64,000 bases of DNA. It comes from Batkoa obscura (taxonomy: Eukaryota; Entomophthoromycota; Entomophthoromycetes; Entomophthorales; Batkoaceae). The notes beneath the pieces are model-generated. The model was not told the DNA's origin. It did no database searches and was given only the letters and a program-made list of their open reading frames with translations. Every line of letters begins with the position of its first letter. The stretch's first letter is position 1. The stretch lies in NCBI GenBank assembly GCA_030770535.1, contig JASVEC010000068.1, positions 44,739 to 108,738 on the forward strand, read 5' to 3'. Shown in pieces: positions 10,949 through 21,320 of the stretch. The position numbers and the translations under genes are program-made.

Positions 10949-11156
10949 GTTTAATTATTTTAATTAAAGTATAATTTTTTTATTTAAAAATATCGTTTAC
11001 TATATTAATTTAAAAAAAAAAAATTGTTAACTTTTTATTGAAAAATGATATTTAATAATTTATTTATAAAACAGCTATTTTGATTATTATAAAAACACTT
11101 GTCTAGGGTTTATACTATATTTATATAAAATGTTTAGCTTATAAGTTAAAACTTTA

Positions 11157-11229
11157 TGGAGAACCCGGGCATCGATCCCGGTGCCTCTCGCATGCTAAGC
11201 GAGCGCTCTACCATCTGAGCTAGTTCCCC
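11157..11229 (-). tRNA. tRNA-Ala (AGC)
   Basis: Identical over 73 nt to the copy at 8733, including G3:U70 and the AGC anticodon. The flanks are unrelated to those of the other copies, so this is a dispersed gene and not part of the inverted duplication. Confidence 0.97.
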
Positions 11230-11502
11230 AATTGTGTTGTTAGACTTTATCAGAAAGTTACTTGTTATAATAAATTTTATAGATTGTAGTAAATGTAGCT
11301 GTAGCTAAAATTCTACTGAATTGTTCTCTATAGTAGCTTTTAAATACATTTCATTGTTATACATACAAGTTATTTATTTTAAATGATGTTTTGTTTGTTA
11401 AAAGTATTTTATGGCAGCTTTATATTCTATTAAATAAAAGCATAAATATAATAGGAATTAACTTTAAATAATTTTATTGTTGGATACATAATTAAAAATT
11501 TC

Positions 11503-12493
11503 CTAAAATTTCCTTCTCTTCATGCTTGTTTCCTCCATAATAATACTTTCCAGTTGTGACTTTGGTTTATTATCAGTAATAGTAGAACTGCTATTACTAT
11601 TGGATTGATATTCTTTACTTTCTTTAATTAAAGAGTTTAAAGATTTAACTTTGATAGTTTCTTTCTTTTTGAATACATTAAATCCGACTTTCTTATCTTC
11701 TTTTTTAACAACTAATTTCAGTTTTATCGGTTCTTCAGTATTTTTGACTTTCAATTCTTGATCTTCCTATTATTAACTATTAATCTTTATTATTTTAAAT
11801 AAAATATTTTTTACTTTTCTAATTTCTTGATTCTCTACTTCTTTTTCTTTATCCTCTTCTTTAGCTCGTTCAATTTGTTCTTTTAATAATTTTCTTTGCC
11901 TTTCTTCAAATGACATTTCGCTCCTTTCCTTTTTTAATATAGCTGCTTTTCTAGCTAATGCTTCTGGCGAATTGTCAATCCATGTTATAAACCAGCCCTT
12001 TTCTGTATCTTCAACATGACAATGACCTTCTCTACCTAAATAAGTAACAAACTCGGTTAAAGTCCCCCATTTGGTGGCATTCATATGTAAATGATTTCTA
12101 TCCGCAATTAATTCTTGGTAAACTTTATTAGCATGAACTCTTTTAGTTCCATGAGATCTTGATAATTGCCTTAAATAACCAGCTTTGAATTCTCTTGAAA
12201 ACTTTTCAAGCATTCTGTTAGGATTGTCCCTAAACAATAACATTTGTCTTTGATGTGATTCTGAAGCACAATGACACTATAAACTAAAGTTAAATGAAAA
12301 ACAAACTATCTATTTCAATTACCTTAAATCCATTTTCATCTCGACACTGTTTTTCGCACATTTGACAATACCATCTTAATTTTTGAAGGCCTTTAGCCTA
12401 TTTGAATTAATATTAATATTAACAATTTTTGATACAATTTACCTTCATTCGATTAGCTATGTCTTTTGGGGTACCGAATTCTGCTTTACCCAT
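11503..12493 (-). CDS. KIN17-family nucleic-acid-binding protein (4 exons)
   Basis: Spliced reading: exons 12493-12443, 12397-12323, 12276-11815 and 11766-11503, all joined in phase 0, giving 283 residues. The N-terminus (MGKAEFGTPKDIANRMKAKG) and the zinc finger (CQMCEKQC then HCASESH, residues ~28-50) are followed by the conserved KIN17 winged-helix region (KAGYLRQLSRSHGTKRVHAN, YLGREGHCHV, GWFITWID). The C-terminal third is Lys/Glu-rich, as in the family, and is less conserved. KIN17 proteins are nuclear, bind DNA and RNA, and are linked to replication, repair and spliceosome function. The introns are 45, 46 and 48 bp with GTAAAT, GTAATT and GTAAAA donors. Elongin A lies 165 bp upstream on the same strand. 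Confidence 0.92.
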
Positions 12494-12658
12494 TTTGCGA
12501 TTTTATTGAAATAAGGTTTATAACAATTTTATAAAGAAATAAAAATAAAAATTATAAAACTAAATTTAAAGGTTAAGCAAATGCAAGTTTAAGAAGCAGC
12601 CAATCATATTTTTGATAATTTTATTAAATATAAAAATAAGAGACTATATAGATTTTAA

Positions 12659-13670
12659 CTATCTTTGTATCTTAGTAGGTCTATAGGTTTTCCTACTATT
12701 AAATGATTTTTTCTATACTTATTTAGAACAGGATTATAAAAATGATACAAATATTTACTAGATTCTCAGTCGCTGTAGCCAAATCTGTAACTTTGGACTA
12801 ATCAATAAATAAACACTAATTAAGATACATTAAATAAAAGATGCTTACTACACTCTCCCTGTTCTTAATTGGTGATATCAAAATAGGTTTATTCATTATC
12901 CTTCTGGGCTGTAAAAGTTGGTTTCTAAAGTTATCTTAATTTAAATTGGATAATATATATATATATTAATACCTTTTTTCTTTACGAAATTTGTCAAAAA
13001 TTGTCATTTCACCTTCGCTTACTGTTAATTGTAATATGATGTAAATATTAATGCTCCTTACTCTTATTATTATGTATCGGTCCCAAATCTGGTTTTATTC
13101 TCATCCTTATATTAGCTAACTTTTCTTTTTTAGCCTTTTCTTCTTCTTTTGCTTGCTCAAATATTTTTTTCATCTCAATACCGCGTCTTTTTTCTTCGTT
13201 TAATAAGTCCTATCATATCAAACGTTAAATAAAGAACAAAAGACTAAATCATTGTTACAAAATATAGTTTTTTATAACCTAATTTTGGGACACCATCTAA
13301 TTTATCAATATATCTGGCTTTGGTAAAACAAAATTTTTTCCATAATACTAAATCAATATTAAATATTTTCATACTAATAAAAATTAATATCAAATACTGT
13401 TGTTTCTTTTTTTAAAGCTCTAAATCAATAAATATTAATAGTAATTGCTATCATTATAAAATTTACTTGATTTTTTTCTTCAAATTTTGCTAACATTTCT
13501 GGTCCCATTTTACATAATACAGGTAATAATAATTTATACGGTATCCCTTCCACATCTTCAATGCCTAACAAATTCATTTATTAACCTTATTTTTTCCATT
13601 TGATTTATTTACAATCTCCATATTTCAATAAACATTCCATGCTTAATTCCTTCAAGCTTTTTAGTTCCAT
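12659..13670 (-). CDS. ELA1: Elongin A homologue, nine small exons
   Basis: Spliced by eye: 13670-13613, 13564-13467, 13419-13398, 13347-13259, 13209-13062, 13021-12973, 12903-12849, 12797-12759 and 12712-12659, giving 203 residues in one frame. The protein shows the Elongin A F-box-like N-terminus (LSMECLLKYGD, IEDVEGIPYKLLLPVLCKMG, FEEKNQ), then NNILWKKFCFTKARY, then YKKLYFDLLNEEKRR, matching the family's W-R-x-L-Y segment. The basic C-terminal tail (KKSFNSRKTYRPTKIQR) resembles the Elongin A terminus. Elongin A pairs with Elongin C in a Cullin-based ligase acting on stalled RNA polymerase II. Exons of 22-148 bp made this gene invisible to simple open-frame scanning. The last two splice choices are the least certain. 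Confidence 0.82.
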
Positions 13671-14720
13671 TTTTGTCTAAGTGATACTGCTACTGGCGGT
13701 AATATAACTGCAATAATGATTCGATAGTATTCTAAATAATAAGACTAAATATTCGAAATATATAAATTGATCTGAATTTTTATTGATTTAAAAAAGCAAA
13801 TTTGAAAATGTGACAGTTCCTTACAGAATGTTTATTAAGTACCAAAAAAAACAATTTTGCCCAAAATGTGTTTAGCTGATACCCATTAGAACAGCTTGCA
13901 GTTAGATGCCTTTCATATTTTTTGAAGGCGATTTTTTATATAAATTTAAGGGTTGCATCCTCTTCTAAAATTTTAACTACATATTATAATAATTTGACTC
14001 TAAATTAAAAATAACGAAAGACAGCTAACTATAGGCTGTTCTATGAACGAAGTTGCTGTTTCTGGATATGTTATTATAAGTTTACTTTGTTAAAGCAAAA
14101 AGAACAAATATATGGGAGTGTTTTTTTTGACTTCATTATTTTTTCCATTTTTTAAGCGCTATTTGAGCGGAAAATTTGTTAGTAAAATTCTTAAACATAA
14201 AAATACATCCCCATATGATAATAGTATCTTAAAAGTAATATAAACTCAGTTTGATTTATTTGTAAAGTTTTAAAGTAGCAAGTGTAACAAAAATAATAAT
14301 TTTAAAAGTGTTGACTCAATTACATTAATAAAAATAAAAATGAAAGAGAATTCCGTTGAAGTGATTTAATAAGTAAAAAAATAAAAATAATAGAGGCTTT
14401 CTTTCATCTCTTTCAAATTAGTCTACTTTTAATTTTTAACTGTTAAAAAATGATGAAAGTGAATTAATCTTTATTTTTGGTTAATGATTGAGAAATAAAA
14501 TTGTGTTTTTTTGAGCTTTATTTTTGGTAAAAAAAACAATAGCCAATAAAACTTTATTTTCCAAAAAAATTTGATTAAAAATATTAGAAAAGGAAATAAG
14601 TAAAACTCAGTGAGCAAATGGGTAAAGTTTTAAAAAATAAGTGTATGCTATTCGTATTAATAGTAGCATAGTCTATAGTATATAAGGAATAGAATTGGAA
14701 AAGAAGCAGAATCAAGCATA
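13671..14720. other. intergenic stretch with one intact TIR element
   Basis: No gene is seen between Elongin A and the CAP protein. It contains a well-preserved TIR-element copy (14113-14213). A TATATAA box at 14679-14685 lies about 36 bp before the CAP start codon. Confidence 0.6.
14113..14213 (+). mobile_element. MITE-like element, well-preserved copy 5
   Basis: It is 101 bp with ends TGGGAGTG and CATCCCCA, flanked by TA on both sides. It contains GACTTCATTATTTTTTCC, AAGCGCTATTTGAGCGG and GTTAGTAAAATTCTTAAAC. This copy was used as the family reference in the comparison with the transposon ends. Confidence 0.9.
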
Positions 14721-15269
14721 ATGTATAGTTCATTTGTCAAAACGTATACTTTATTTTTTATCTTTTTAAGCATATTAATAGCAAGCAGCAATGTTATGAA
14801 TAATGGTAATGAATTGAATGACTTAGCAAATAACGAAGTTATGTGCAACAAAGTAGTAGATATAATCAATGAAATAAGAGAAAAGAGAGGATTAAGCAAG
14901 ATAAAAAAGTCGAGCAAATTAACAAAAACAGCAGAAGAGCATGCTAAAGACTTAAAGAGAAACCAGAATAATCCAAATTTAAAACTACATAGCTGGTATA
15001 ATTTACATCCATGTAATTTTGATGGCAACTTTAATTGTATGTGGGAAAAACCACGTCAAGTTGCTAATTACCCATCCAATGGTTATGAAATTAGTTTTAG
15101 TGGTCTAAATGATGCTAATTCTATTGTTCAAACTTGGTTAAACTCTCCTCCACATGCTAGCGTTATCCTTAACCAGGATTCTTTTTCAGGAGCTAAATGG
15201 AATGCTATTGGCTCTGCATCTGTTTCTCCTTTCACCGTTGTTTGGTTTGGTACGGAGCCCGATGCTTAG
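14721..15269 (+). CDS. secreted CAP/SCP-domain protein (182 aa)
   Basis: Residues 1-24 form a signal peptide (hydrophobic FFIFLSILIASS). The remainder is one CAP (CRISP/PR-1/SCP) domain: helix 1 with VVDIINEIREKRGLSKI, EEHAKDL, HSWYNLHPCNFDG, MWEKPRQVANY with NGYEI, TWLNSPPHASVILN, and the final TVVWFG strand. CAP proteins are extracellular and often bind sterols or other lipids. Its W-x-K-P...NY...GYE signature is shared with the proteins at 46992 and 49628, so the three form a local family. It is intronless. A TATATAA element lies ~36 bp upstream. HSP20 copy 2 begins about 220 bp downstream. Confidence 0.87.
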   Translation: MYSSFVKTYTLFFIFLSILIASSNVMNNGNELNDLANNEVMCNKVVDIINEIREKRGLSKIKKSSKLTKTAEEHAKDLKRNQNNPNLKLHSWYNLHPCNFDGNFNCMWEKPRQVANYPSNGYEISFSGLNDANSIVQTWLNSPPHASVILNQDSFSGAKWNAIGSASVSPFTVVWFGTEPDA

Positions 15270-15554
15270 CATTTATTTGCTGTTACTATGTCATTAGTAT
15301 CATTACCACCATCAGTATTGTTTTTAGAGCAACAGATTAAATTTTCATTTTTACACATCCCTTTTACATTTTTTTATTCTTTAATAAAACTCAAAAACGT
15401 TAAGTTGTTATATTAAAGTATTATTTTACTAATAATAGGCTATTTATGTTGTTAAATTCAACTAACTTTAATAACTTTAGCCTTGTGAAATAAAGTTGGC
15501 ATTACAAATTGACAAAATAAATTTCTAAATTTGGACTTAACATTGTAAATAATA

Positions 15555-15569
15555 TCGAAATTTCTAGAT
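15555..15569 (+). promoter_or_regulatory. heat-shock element upstream of HSP20 copy 2
   Basis: The same cGAAatTTCtaGAt site as in copy 1 is preserved, with the TATAAAG box at 15635. The duplicated gene therefore carries its full visible heat-shock promoter. Confidence 0.7.
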
Positions 15570-15709
15570 AGTTACTTAAAAATTTAGGTGAATATACTAA
15601 AACCTAGAAAAGTTAATAATAGTTTAAAAAAAGGTATAAAGCCAGAAGATAAAGATAATATTTAAATTAAATTAGATATCAAATTGAACACTAAACCAGA
15701 TACTAAAAA

Positions 15710-16327
15710 ATGTTTACAACTTTAAATAACAATCCATTTGCTCATTATCCTAAAGAATTCCATCCTTTTGTATTTACTCCAGATCATTACATCTCCTTTA
15801 ATCATAAAAAGAATACAACGTCAACTACTCAAGAAAATAACACTGAAAAACAATTGACAAATGATAATAACAAAATTCCACTCACTAATGCTGCTAAATC
15901 TCAAGAGGATAAGTATCCATACGTTGATATGACAGAATATTCCAATTATTATACTATAGAAGCTGAATTACCTGGATTTAAAAAAGAAGACATTGAAATT
16001 TCATTTGATAATGTCGACAATATAATTACTTTAAAGGGGGAATATACTTATCGACCAAAGAAGCATGAAAATATCGTTATAGTGGAAGAAGCAGATGAAA
16101 CAAATGAGGATGACAATGCTTCTGTGAGTACATCAAGTGTTAATGATGATGGAAAGCATTTACTTATAGAAAGAAAGCTAAAGAAGAGCTTTAAGAGGAG
16201 TTTTAAAGTTAAACACGATATTTTAGCTGAAGAAATCCAAGCAGATCTAACTGATGGGGTGTTGAATTTAATAATTCCAAAGCGTTTTAAGAAAGAAAAT
16301 AAGAAAATAAGAATACCCATTCAATAA
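15710..16327 (+). CDS. small heat-shock protein HSP20, copy 2
   Basis: A 205-residue paralogue of the gene at 9772 with the same alpha-crystallin domain, acidic insertion and RIPIQ tail. It differs from copy 1 at four codons: I/V at PF(I/V)FTPDHY, P/S at YI(P/S)FN, M/V at IVI(M/V)EE and V/A at DDN(V/A)SV. All four are single transitions that change the amino acid, and I found no silent difference. The frame is intact, so both copies should make protein. The differences avoid the conserved strands of the domain. Confidence 0.93.
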   Translation: MFTTLNNNPFAHYPKEFHPFVFTPDHYISFNHKKNTTSTTQENNTEKQLTNDNNKIPLTNAAKSQEDKYPYVDMTEYSNYYTIEAELPGFKKEDIEISFDNVDNIITLKGEYTYRPKKHENIVIVEEADETNEDDNASVSTSSVNDDGKHLLIERKLKKSFKRSFKVKHDILAEEIQADLTDGVLNLIIPKRFKKENKKIRIPIQ

Positions 16328-17449
16328 GTTTTGTATAATTATTCTCTCTAATGTAAATCATTATTATTTTAAATAAAAATAATTCAATATTTAATGTTTT
16401 TTTGAGCTTATTTTAATTAAAAAAACAGAAATGTTGTAAAAACCAAAAGTTGTTTTTAATTTTCCTATTAAATTTAATTATTTTCAACTGGTTTATCATT
16501 TAATTCTATGCTAATTTAGCATGTTAAAAACTTCGATGGTAGTGAAACCAGTATAAAGTTATTATCTGTCAATGATAGTTTATCAATTAGGATCAGATCT
16601 GCCAAAATACCTTTTAAAAAAATGTTATAGGAGATAGTTACCATGAATATAACTCTTTAATATCTGCTCTGTATTGTCATTAGTATTGATGGAATTCAAA
16701 TTATTCATTAGATTCATCAACAAGTGCCCTTTGAGATGTGGCGTTATTATCAATCTCAATATAATAACTTACCTCATTGGGATTTCGTCTTCTTTTACTG
16801 ATCCAATGTCATTCATTAAAGCGCATTGTAAGGATATATATATGATTAAGCTATAAACAAGAGAGAGGTTATTAATTATATTTGGAAAACCAGCCATTAT
16901 AACAAGCTCCATAAGATCGTATATTTCTATATTTATCCTTCTCCAGTTAGACCAGATAAATTAGTTTATGACAGGCGTATGTGGCATGTCATTATTCTTT
17001 GTCTCCTTTTCTTCGCTGCAACTAGCAACTCACGTTTTGTAAAGCTCTAAAATAATATACGTTTTCGTTTTCGTTTAAATAGCTGCTTAACAGCTTGAAG
17101 TATTGATTGCTAATATGCTTCACATCAACACCGGCAACTATAAATTTATCACTAGCTAAAATATGGCAATTCATAATCATCAAAGCTATAAAGGAAACCT
17201 CAGATTTTGATAACTATTCAAAATATAAACCTAAGCACTCTACATAACCCATAACCTGGTTGAAACTAAAGCATAGTTCTTTTCATTTGTATTCAAAGAT
17301 CTCTTTTACCTTATTAACTTCGGAAGAAAAAGAAAAATCCTTCTTTATCATTTTAAATGAACTTCCTATTGATAATTGCTATATTTTGAGACTTTTTATG
17401 TATATTCAATACAAAAATAAACATCAAGGAATGGACTTCACTATATATA

Positions 17450-17545
17450 TGAGAATGAATTTTGTATCTAAGAATTTTGCTAAGAATTTTTCTGCTCAAA
17501 TAGCACTTAAGATGGAAAAAGTAATGGAGCTAAAAAACACTCTCA
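17450..17545 (-). mobile_element. MITE-like element, tip-variant copy 6
   Basis: 96 bp with altered tips TGAGAATGA and CACTCTCA, flanked by TA on both sides. The interior has TCTAAGAATTTTGCTAA, CTGCTCAAATAGCACTTAA and AAAGTAATGGAG. Compensating tips (GAGA and TCTC) still form an inverted repeat. Confidence 0.8.
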
Positions 17546-17914
17546 TATATTCAATAAAAACATTGGAGTTTACATCGTTACAGTTATCAAAGGCAACATT
17601 AGTCAAATTATTATTTAACATCGGTTTCTTTTTTATATTCGAAAATGTAGTATCCATGTCAAGACGACAATTTGATATTTTAAAGCTATATAAATTATGA
17701 GAATATCTATATAAAAATCAAAAAATTCCATTCCTAAAATTAAATTCTTTACTTTCAATATTATCATATTAGTATTTATCTTTAGACAATTCCCTCGAAT
17801 TAAAAATAAGGAACTTTCACATAATGATAAACTCAAATAAGTGATTATTAACATATTTCAAATCCAACATAGAATTTTAGATGTAAGGTTATAACAAAGT
17901 TGGACATTGAATTT

Positions 17915-18790
17915 ATTTAGAAAATAAATCATTGTTAATAGTCAACCTATTTAACTTGATGTTGTATAATCTAAATTCTTTTGAAATGGATCTACCATTA
18001 AATATTACTTTAGAGTACATCAATATATAAAATGCTTGAACCTTTGGATAGCTATTGGAGTTAATATTTATTTCTTTTGAAACTAATACATACATACTTT
18101 CAATATGCAGCGTTTTTAGCTCCAAAAATGATTTATTTAAGAGATAATTGAGTTTGTGTAATTTAATATCAATTCAGGTCAATCCAAGTGTCTTTAAGTT
18201 ATTGAATTGATCTATTATATTCTCGAAATACGATAGCCTATTATTGAAATTATTTAATCACTAATGAAGTGATATTGGATGGCGAACTTAGTATTACTTG
18301 GTTATAAAATAATCATTTATATCGTCCAATTTCAAATACGCTAAACTTAGAAGCATTTCTCCAATTATAATTTTATGACTACCAAGGTAACCTGCAGTTG
18401 TCATATTATTAAAAGTTGTGTAATAAGTATTCTTTAATGAAATGTATTTAGAATACTTTCTTTTCTTCAAATAATTATTTAGATATACACAGGTTTGTCG
18501 TATTTGGGTATATTGAGGAATGTAATGGTATATTTAAAAGTTGCTTAAAACCTACTTCCCTAATTTAATAATCATGCTTTTTAAAACTTCTATAATAATT
18601 TTTTAATATAATGATAATAATTTGGTGTGATATCTTCCCATAATATCGGTGTAATTGCTTTATTCCATCTTTTATAACATGTCAATAAGTCGACCTTATT
18701 TTATATTTCACATAAAGGTAAAGTAAGATCTCTTTAACTATATTTTTCTCCAAATCGTCAAATTCGAATAATGTTTTTAAAATAAAAAAG
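17915..18790 (-). pseudogene. decayed F-box / leucine-rich-type gene
   Basis: In minus-strand order the reading pieces are FDDLEKNIVKEILLYLYV (F-box), then in a shifted frame DLLTCYKRWNKAITPILWED, then NNYLKKRKYSKYISLKN with HKIIIGEMLLSLAYLKLDDI, and finally LELKTLHIESMYVLVSKEI with FRLYNIKLNRLTINNDL. These pieces fit an F-box followed by irregular leucine-rich segments, as in fungal SCF substrate adaptors. Several frame changes and stops separate them and no good start codon precedes the first, so I call it a pseudogene. Short introns could explain some but not all of the breaks. Confidence 0.6.
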
Positions 18791-19190
18791 TTTAAATATA
18801 GAAAACATATAAAAAAAATTAAAAAAATAAAAAGAGCTTGATATTTTATTTACATTCAATTACTGATGGCTAAAAATAATGATTTTGTGGCATGAAATTA
18901 AATTTAATATTAACAAGCTTATTACGGTATTCAGTCAATACTTTTGGACTATTATAGCTGTACTTTTGAGTCTTGAGATACTCATTCTATTCCCATATGT
19001 TATATTGCTAGAAGGAAATAGGATCATTCTATAGGCTATAAGGTGGGGATGATAAAAAGAAAGGCATCTTGTACTGTTTGTTGAAGCCTAAACTTTTGAT
19101 ATTTTAAAAATCAATAGAAAAAAATGCTTTTGATTGAATTTTAACTTTATTAAGTTGAAGACAACAATATTTAAAATGTGCTTAAATATA

Positions 19191-19271
19191 TGTGGATGCT
19201 TTTTAAATTTCTTTTTCATTTTTAAGTGTTATTTGAGTGGAAAGATAGCAAAGTTCAAAAATATATTTCCA
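19191..19271 (+). mobile_element. MITE-like element, degenerate copy 7
   Basis: 81 bp from TGTGGATG to TTTCCA, with TA on both flanks. TTTTTCATTTTTAAGTGTTATT and GAGTGGAAAGATAG match the core, but the outer half is shortened. It lies 71 bp before the tRNA-Ala at 19343. Confidence 0.65.
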
Positions 19272-19342
19272 TAAAACGATCTGATTGCTTATTCAATTAA
19301 ATTTATATAATTTTTTTAGTTTTAGAGTTCAATGATCAGATT

Positions 19343-19415
19343 GGGGAACTAGCTCAGATGGTAGAGCGCTCGCTTAGCATGCGAGAGGCACCGGGATCGA
19401 TGCCCGGGTTCTCCA
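19343..19415 (+). tRNA. tRNA-Ala (AGC)
   Basis: Identical 73-nt gene with anticodon AGC, G3:U70 and discriminator A. Its 3' flank is shared with the copy at 8733, but its 5' flank is not, so the duplication boundary falls exactly at the mature 5' end. Confidence 0.97.
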
Positions 19416-20065
19416 GTAATAATTCCTTTCAATTTTATTTTTCTCAACTTCATATAAATTTGGTATTGAAAATCAATTCTATTCGATTCTCTAACAACTA
19501 ATACTATTTTTGTTAAAATAAAAATAAAAGTACTTTTAATATACGGTTTCTTCGTATAGTGAAATATTAACCATAAAGGCTTAAAACATAAAACATCATT
19601 AGTCATATTCACAATATTATTCAAATAAAACACGTTCATATTAAATTTATAAATATTTCATAGCTTGCACATTACTATAAATCATACTTTTATGTTTGTA
19701 TTCCTTTTTGATTCTTTTTTCAATTAAATAATTAATTAAATGGGGTAAATTTAAAAACTAGTGCTGTTAGTTTCCAAAAAAAGAATCAAAGATGGACTAA
19801 ACTTTAATATACACAAATAAAAATAAAATACATTATAATAATAGCAATAAAACTAAAATCGAAATGCTATTTTATTACGGATATTGGAGAATATGAAGCT
19901 GAAAATAAGCTAATTTTATAACGGTTTTTTTACTAATTTAGCTCGAGATTGAAAAAACAAACTCATTTTTCCAAGTGGAGTGTAAAAATGGAATAAAATA
20001 TAAATTAAGTGATTAAGTTAAAAATAAATTAAATACAACCAAAATATTAAATTCAACAATTAAAA

Positions 20066-20917
20066 ATGAAATCTACTACTGTAATTAGTATCATAGTGTC
20101 CTCTTTAATCCCTTCTGTTATTTCCATTCCCACTCCTATTCCTAATGATGACTATGCTGTAACTACTCCTTCTTATCAAACTACCGATTATTCTAATGCT
20201 TACAATACTGGTAAAATAAATGATTACTCGAATAGCAATAATAATGCCTATGGCGATAGTTACAATACTAGCTATAACAACAATAACAATAATAACAGTT
20301 ATGGAACTGGGTATAATAATGACTATTCTAATAATAATAATGGTAATTATAATTATAATACTGGGTATTCTGGTAATAACTACAACAATGGGTACTCTGG
20401 TAATAACTACAACAATGGGTACTCTGGTAATAACTACAACAATGGATACTCTGGTAACAGCTATAATACCGGTTATTCTGGAAACAACTACAATACTGGG
20501 TATTCTAGTAATAATTACAACAACGGATATTCTGGTAATAATTACAATGCTGGATACTCTAACAACTATAACAATGGATATTCCAATAATTATAATAAAG
20601 GATATGGGTCAAATTATGAATTAGGATCTAACAATTATAATAGTAATTACGATTATGGACATAATAACAATAACAATTATAATAATAATTACAATAATGG
20701 CTATAATAATAATTACAATAATGACTATAACAATAATTACAATAATGACTATAATAATAATTACAATAATGACTATAATAATAATTATAATAACGACTAT
20801 AGTTCTGGGGCCACTGGGATAGGCGCAAGCTCTAACGGTGCTACTGGTGTTGGTGCATCCAATTCTAATGGGGGTATCGGTTTAGGCCTTGGTCTTGGTC
20901 TAGGTTTAGATCTTTAA
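20066..20917 (+). CDS. secreted Asn/Tyr/Gly-rich repeat protein, copy B
   Basis: 283 residues, the same as copy A (7207-8082) apart from one fewer NNNYNNDY unit near residue 250. It keeps the signal peptide, the NNYNNGYSG-type units and the GLGLGLGLDL end. The whole upstream region to the tRNA is duplicated with it, so both genes should share regulation. The transposon begins 92 bp after the stop codon. Function is unknown. Confidence 0.8.
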   Translation: MKSTTVISIIVSSLIPSVISIPTPIPNDDYAVTTPSYQTTDYSNAYNTGKINDYSNSNNNAYGDSYNTSYNNNNNNNSYGTGYNNDYSNNNNGNYNYNTGYSGNNYNNGYSGNNYNNGYSGNNYNNGYSGNSYNTGYSGNNYNTGYSSNNYNNGYSGNNYNAGYSNNYNNGYSNNYNKGYGSNYELGSNNYNSNYDYGHNNNNNYNNNYNNGYNNNYNNDYNNNYNNDYNNNYNNDYNNNYNNDYSSGATGIGASSNGATGVGASNSNGGIGLGLGLGLGLDL

Positions 20918-21320
20918 GAGACTTAAAATTATTACTTTAATATTTCACATACTCTAATAATAAAATCATAATTCAAAAATCAAAAATTTGATAACTTGTT
21001 TTTACTATATGGGGCTGTCCTAATTGGTTTCAGAATCTACTTAGAAATTAATCCAAATTTAAAATTCCAAGTTTGTGTTCAATATAACGGTTAAATCTAA
21101 AAAGCCTAAAATTAAATGTCTCTATTTAAAACTTATTTTAATTGTTTCCTTTTCTTAAATAGCTAATTTTCCTAACTATATATTTTATGTTAGTTCTGTT
21201 AGATATTTAACAGATATATAATATATAACTATATGATTATATAATTATATAAATACATAATTATATAAACACAGTTATTTGACTTTATTTGACTTTATTT
21301 TTTGTTGAAATAAAAATAAA

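Larger units (their letters stand above)
10449..11156. other. intergenic stretch with two short-element copies
   Basis: AT-rich and non-coding as far as I can see. It holds one degraded TIR-element copy immediately after the HSP20 duplication and one internally deleted copy. Confidence 0.6.
15490..16386 (+). repeat. HSP20 direct duplication, unit 2
   Basis: This is the second 897-bp copy of 9552-10448, gap-free. Both edges are abrupt. The left edge lies ~220 bp after the CAP gene stop codon. Confidence 0.95.
16387..19342. other. 3 kb decayed region
   Basis: This holds no intact gene I can defend. The minus strand from 18790 to 17915 is a decayed F-box gene (listed). Around 17200-17040 the minus strand keeps a short balanced reading stretch (SDKFIVAGVDVKHI then FKLLSSYLNENENVYYF), possibly the remnant of another gene. 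Two TIR-element copies lie at 17450 and 19191. Confidence 0.5.
19343..20975 (+). repeat. inverted duplication, right arm
   Basis: Reverse-complement copy of 7149-8805. Its left edge is the first base of the tRNA-Ala gene and its right edge is ATTCA at 20975, 34 bp before the TA duplication of the transposon at 21010. Confidence 0.95.

Noticed and set aside
17260-17700. 146-codon plus-strand frame
   Set aside because: Its middle third is a TIR element (17450-17545) and the rest has no coding features; treated as chance reading through a repeat.
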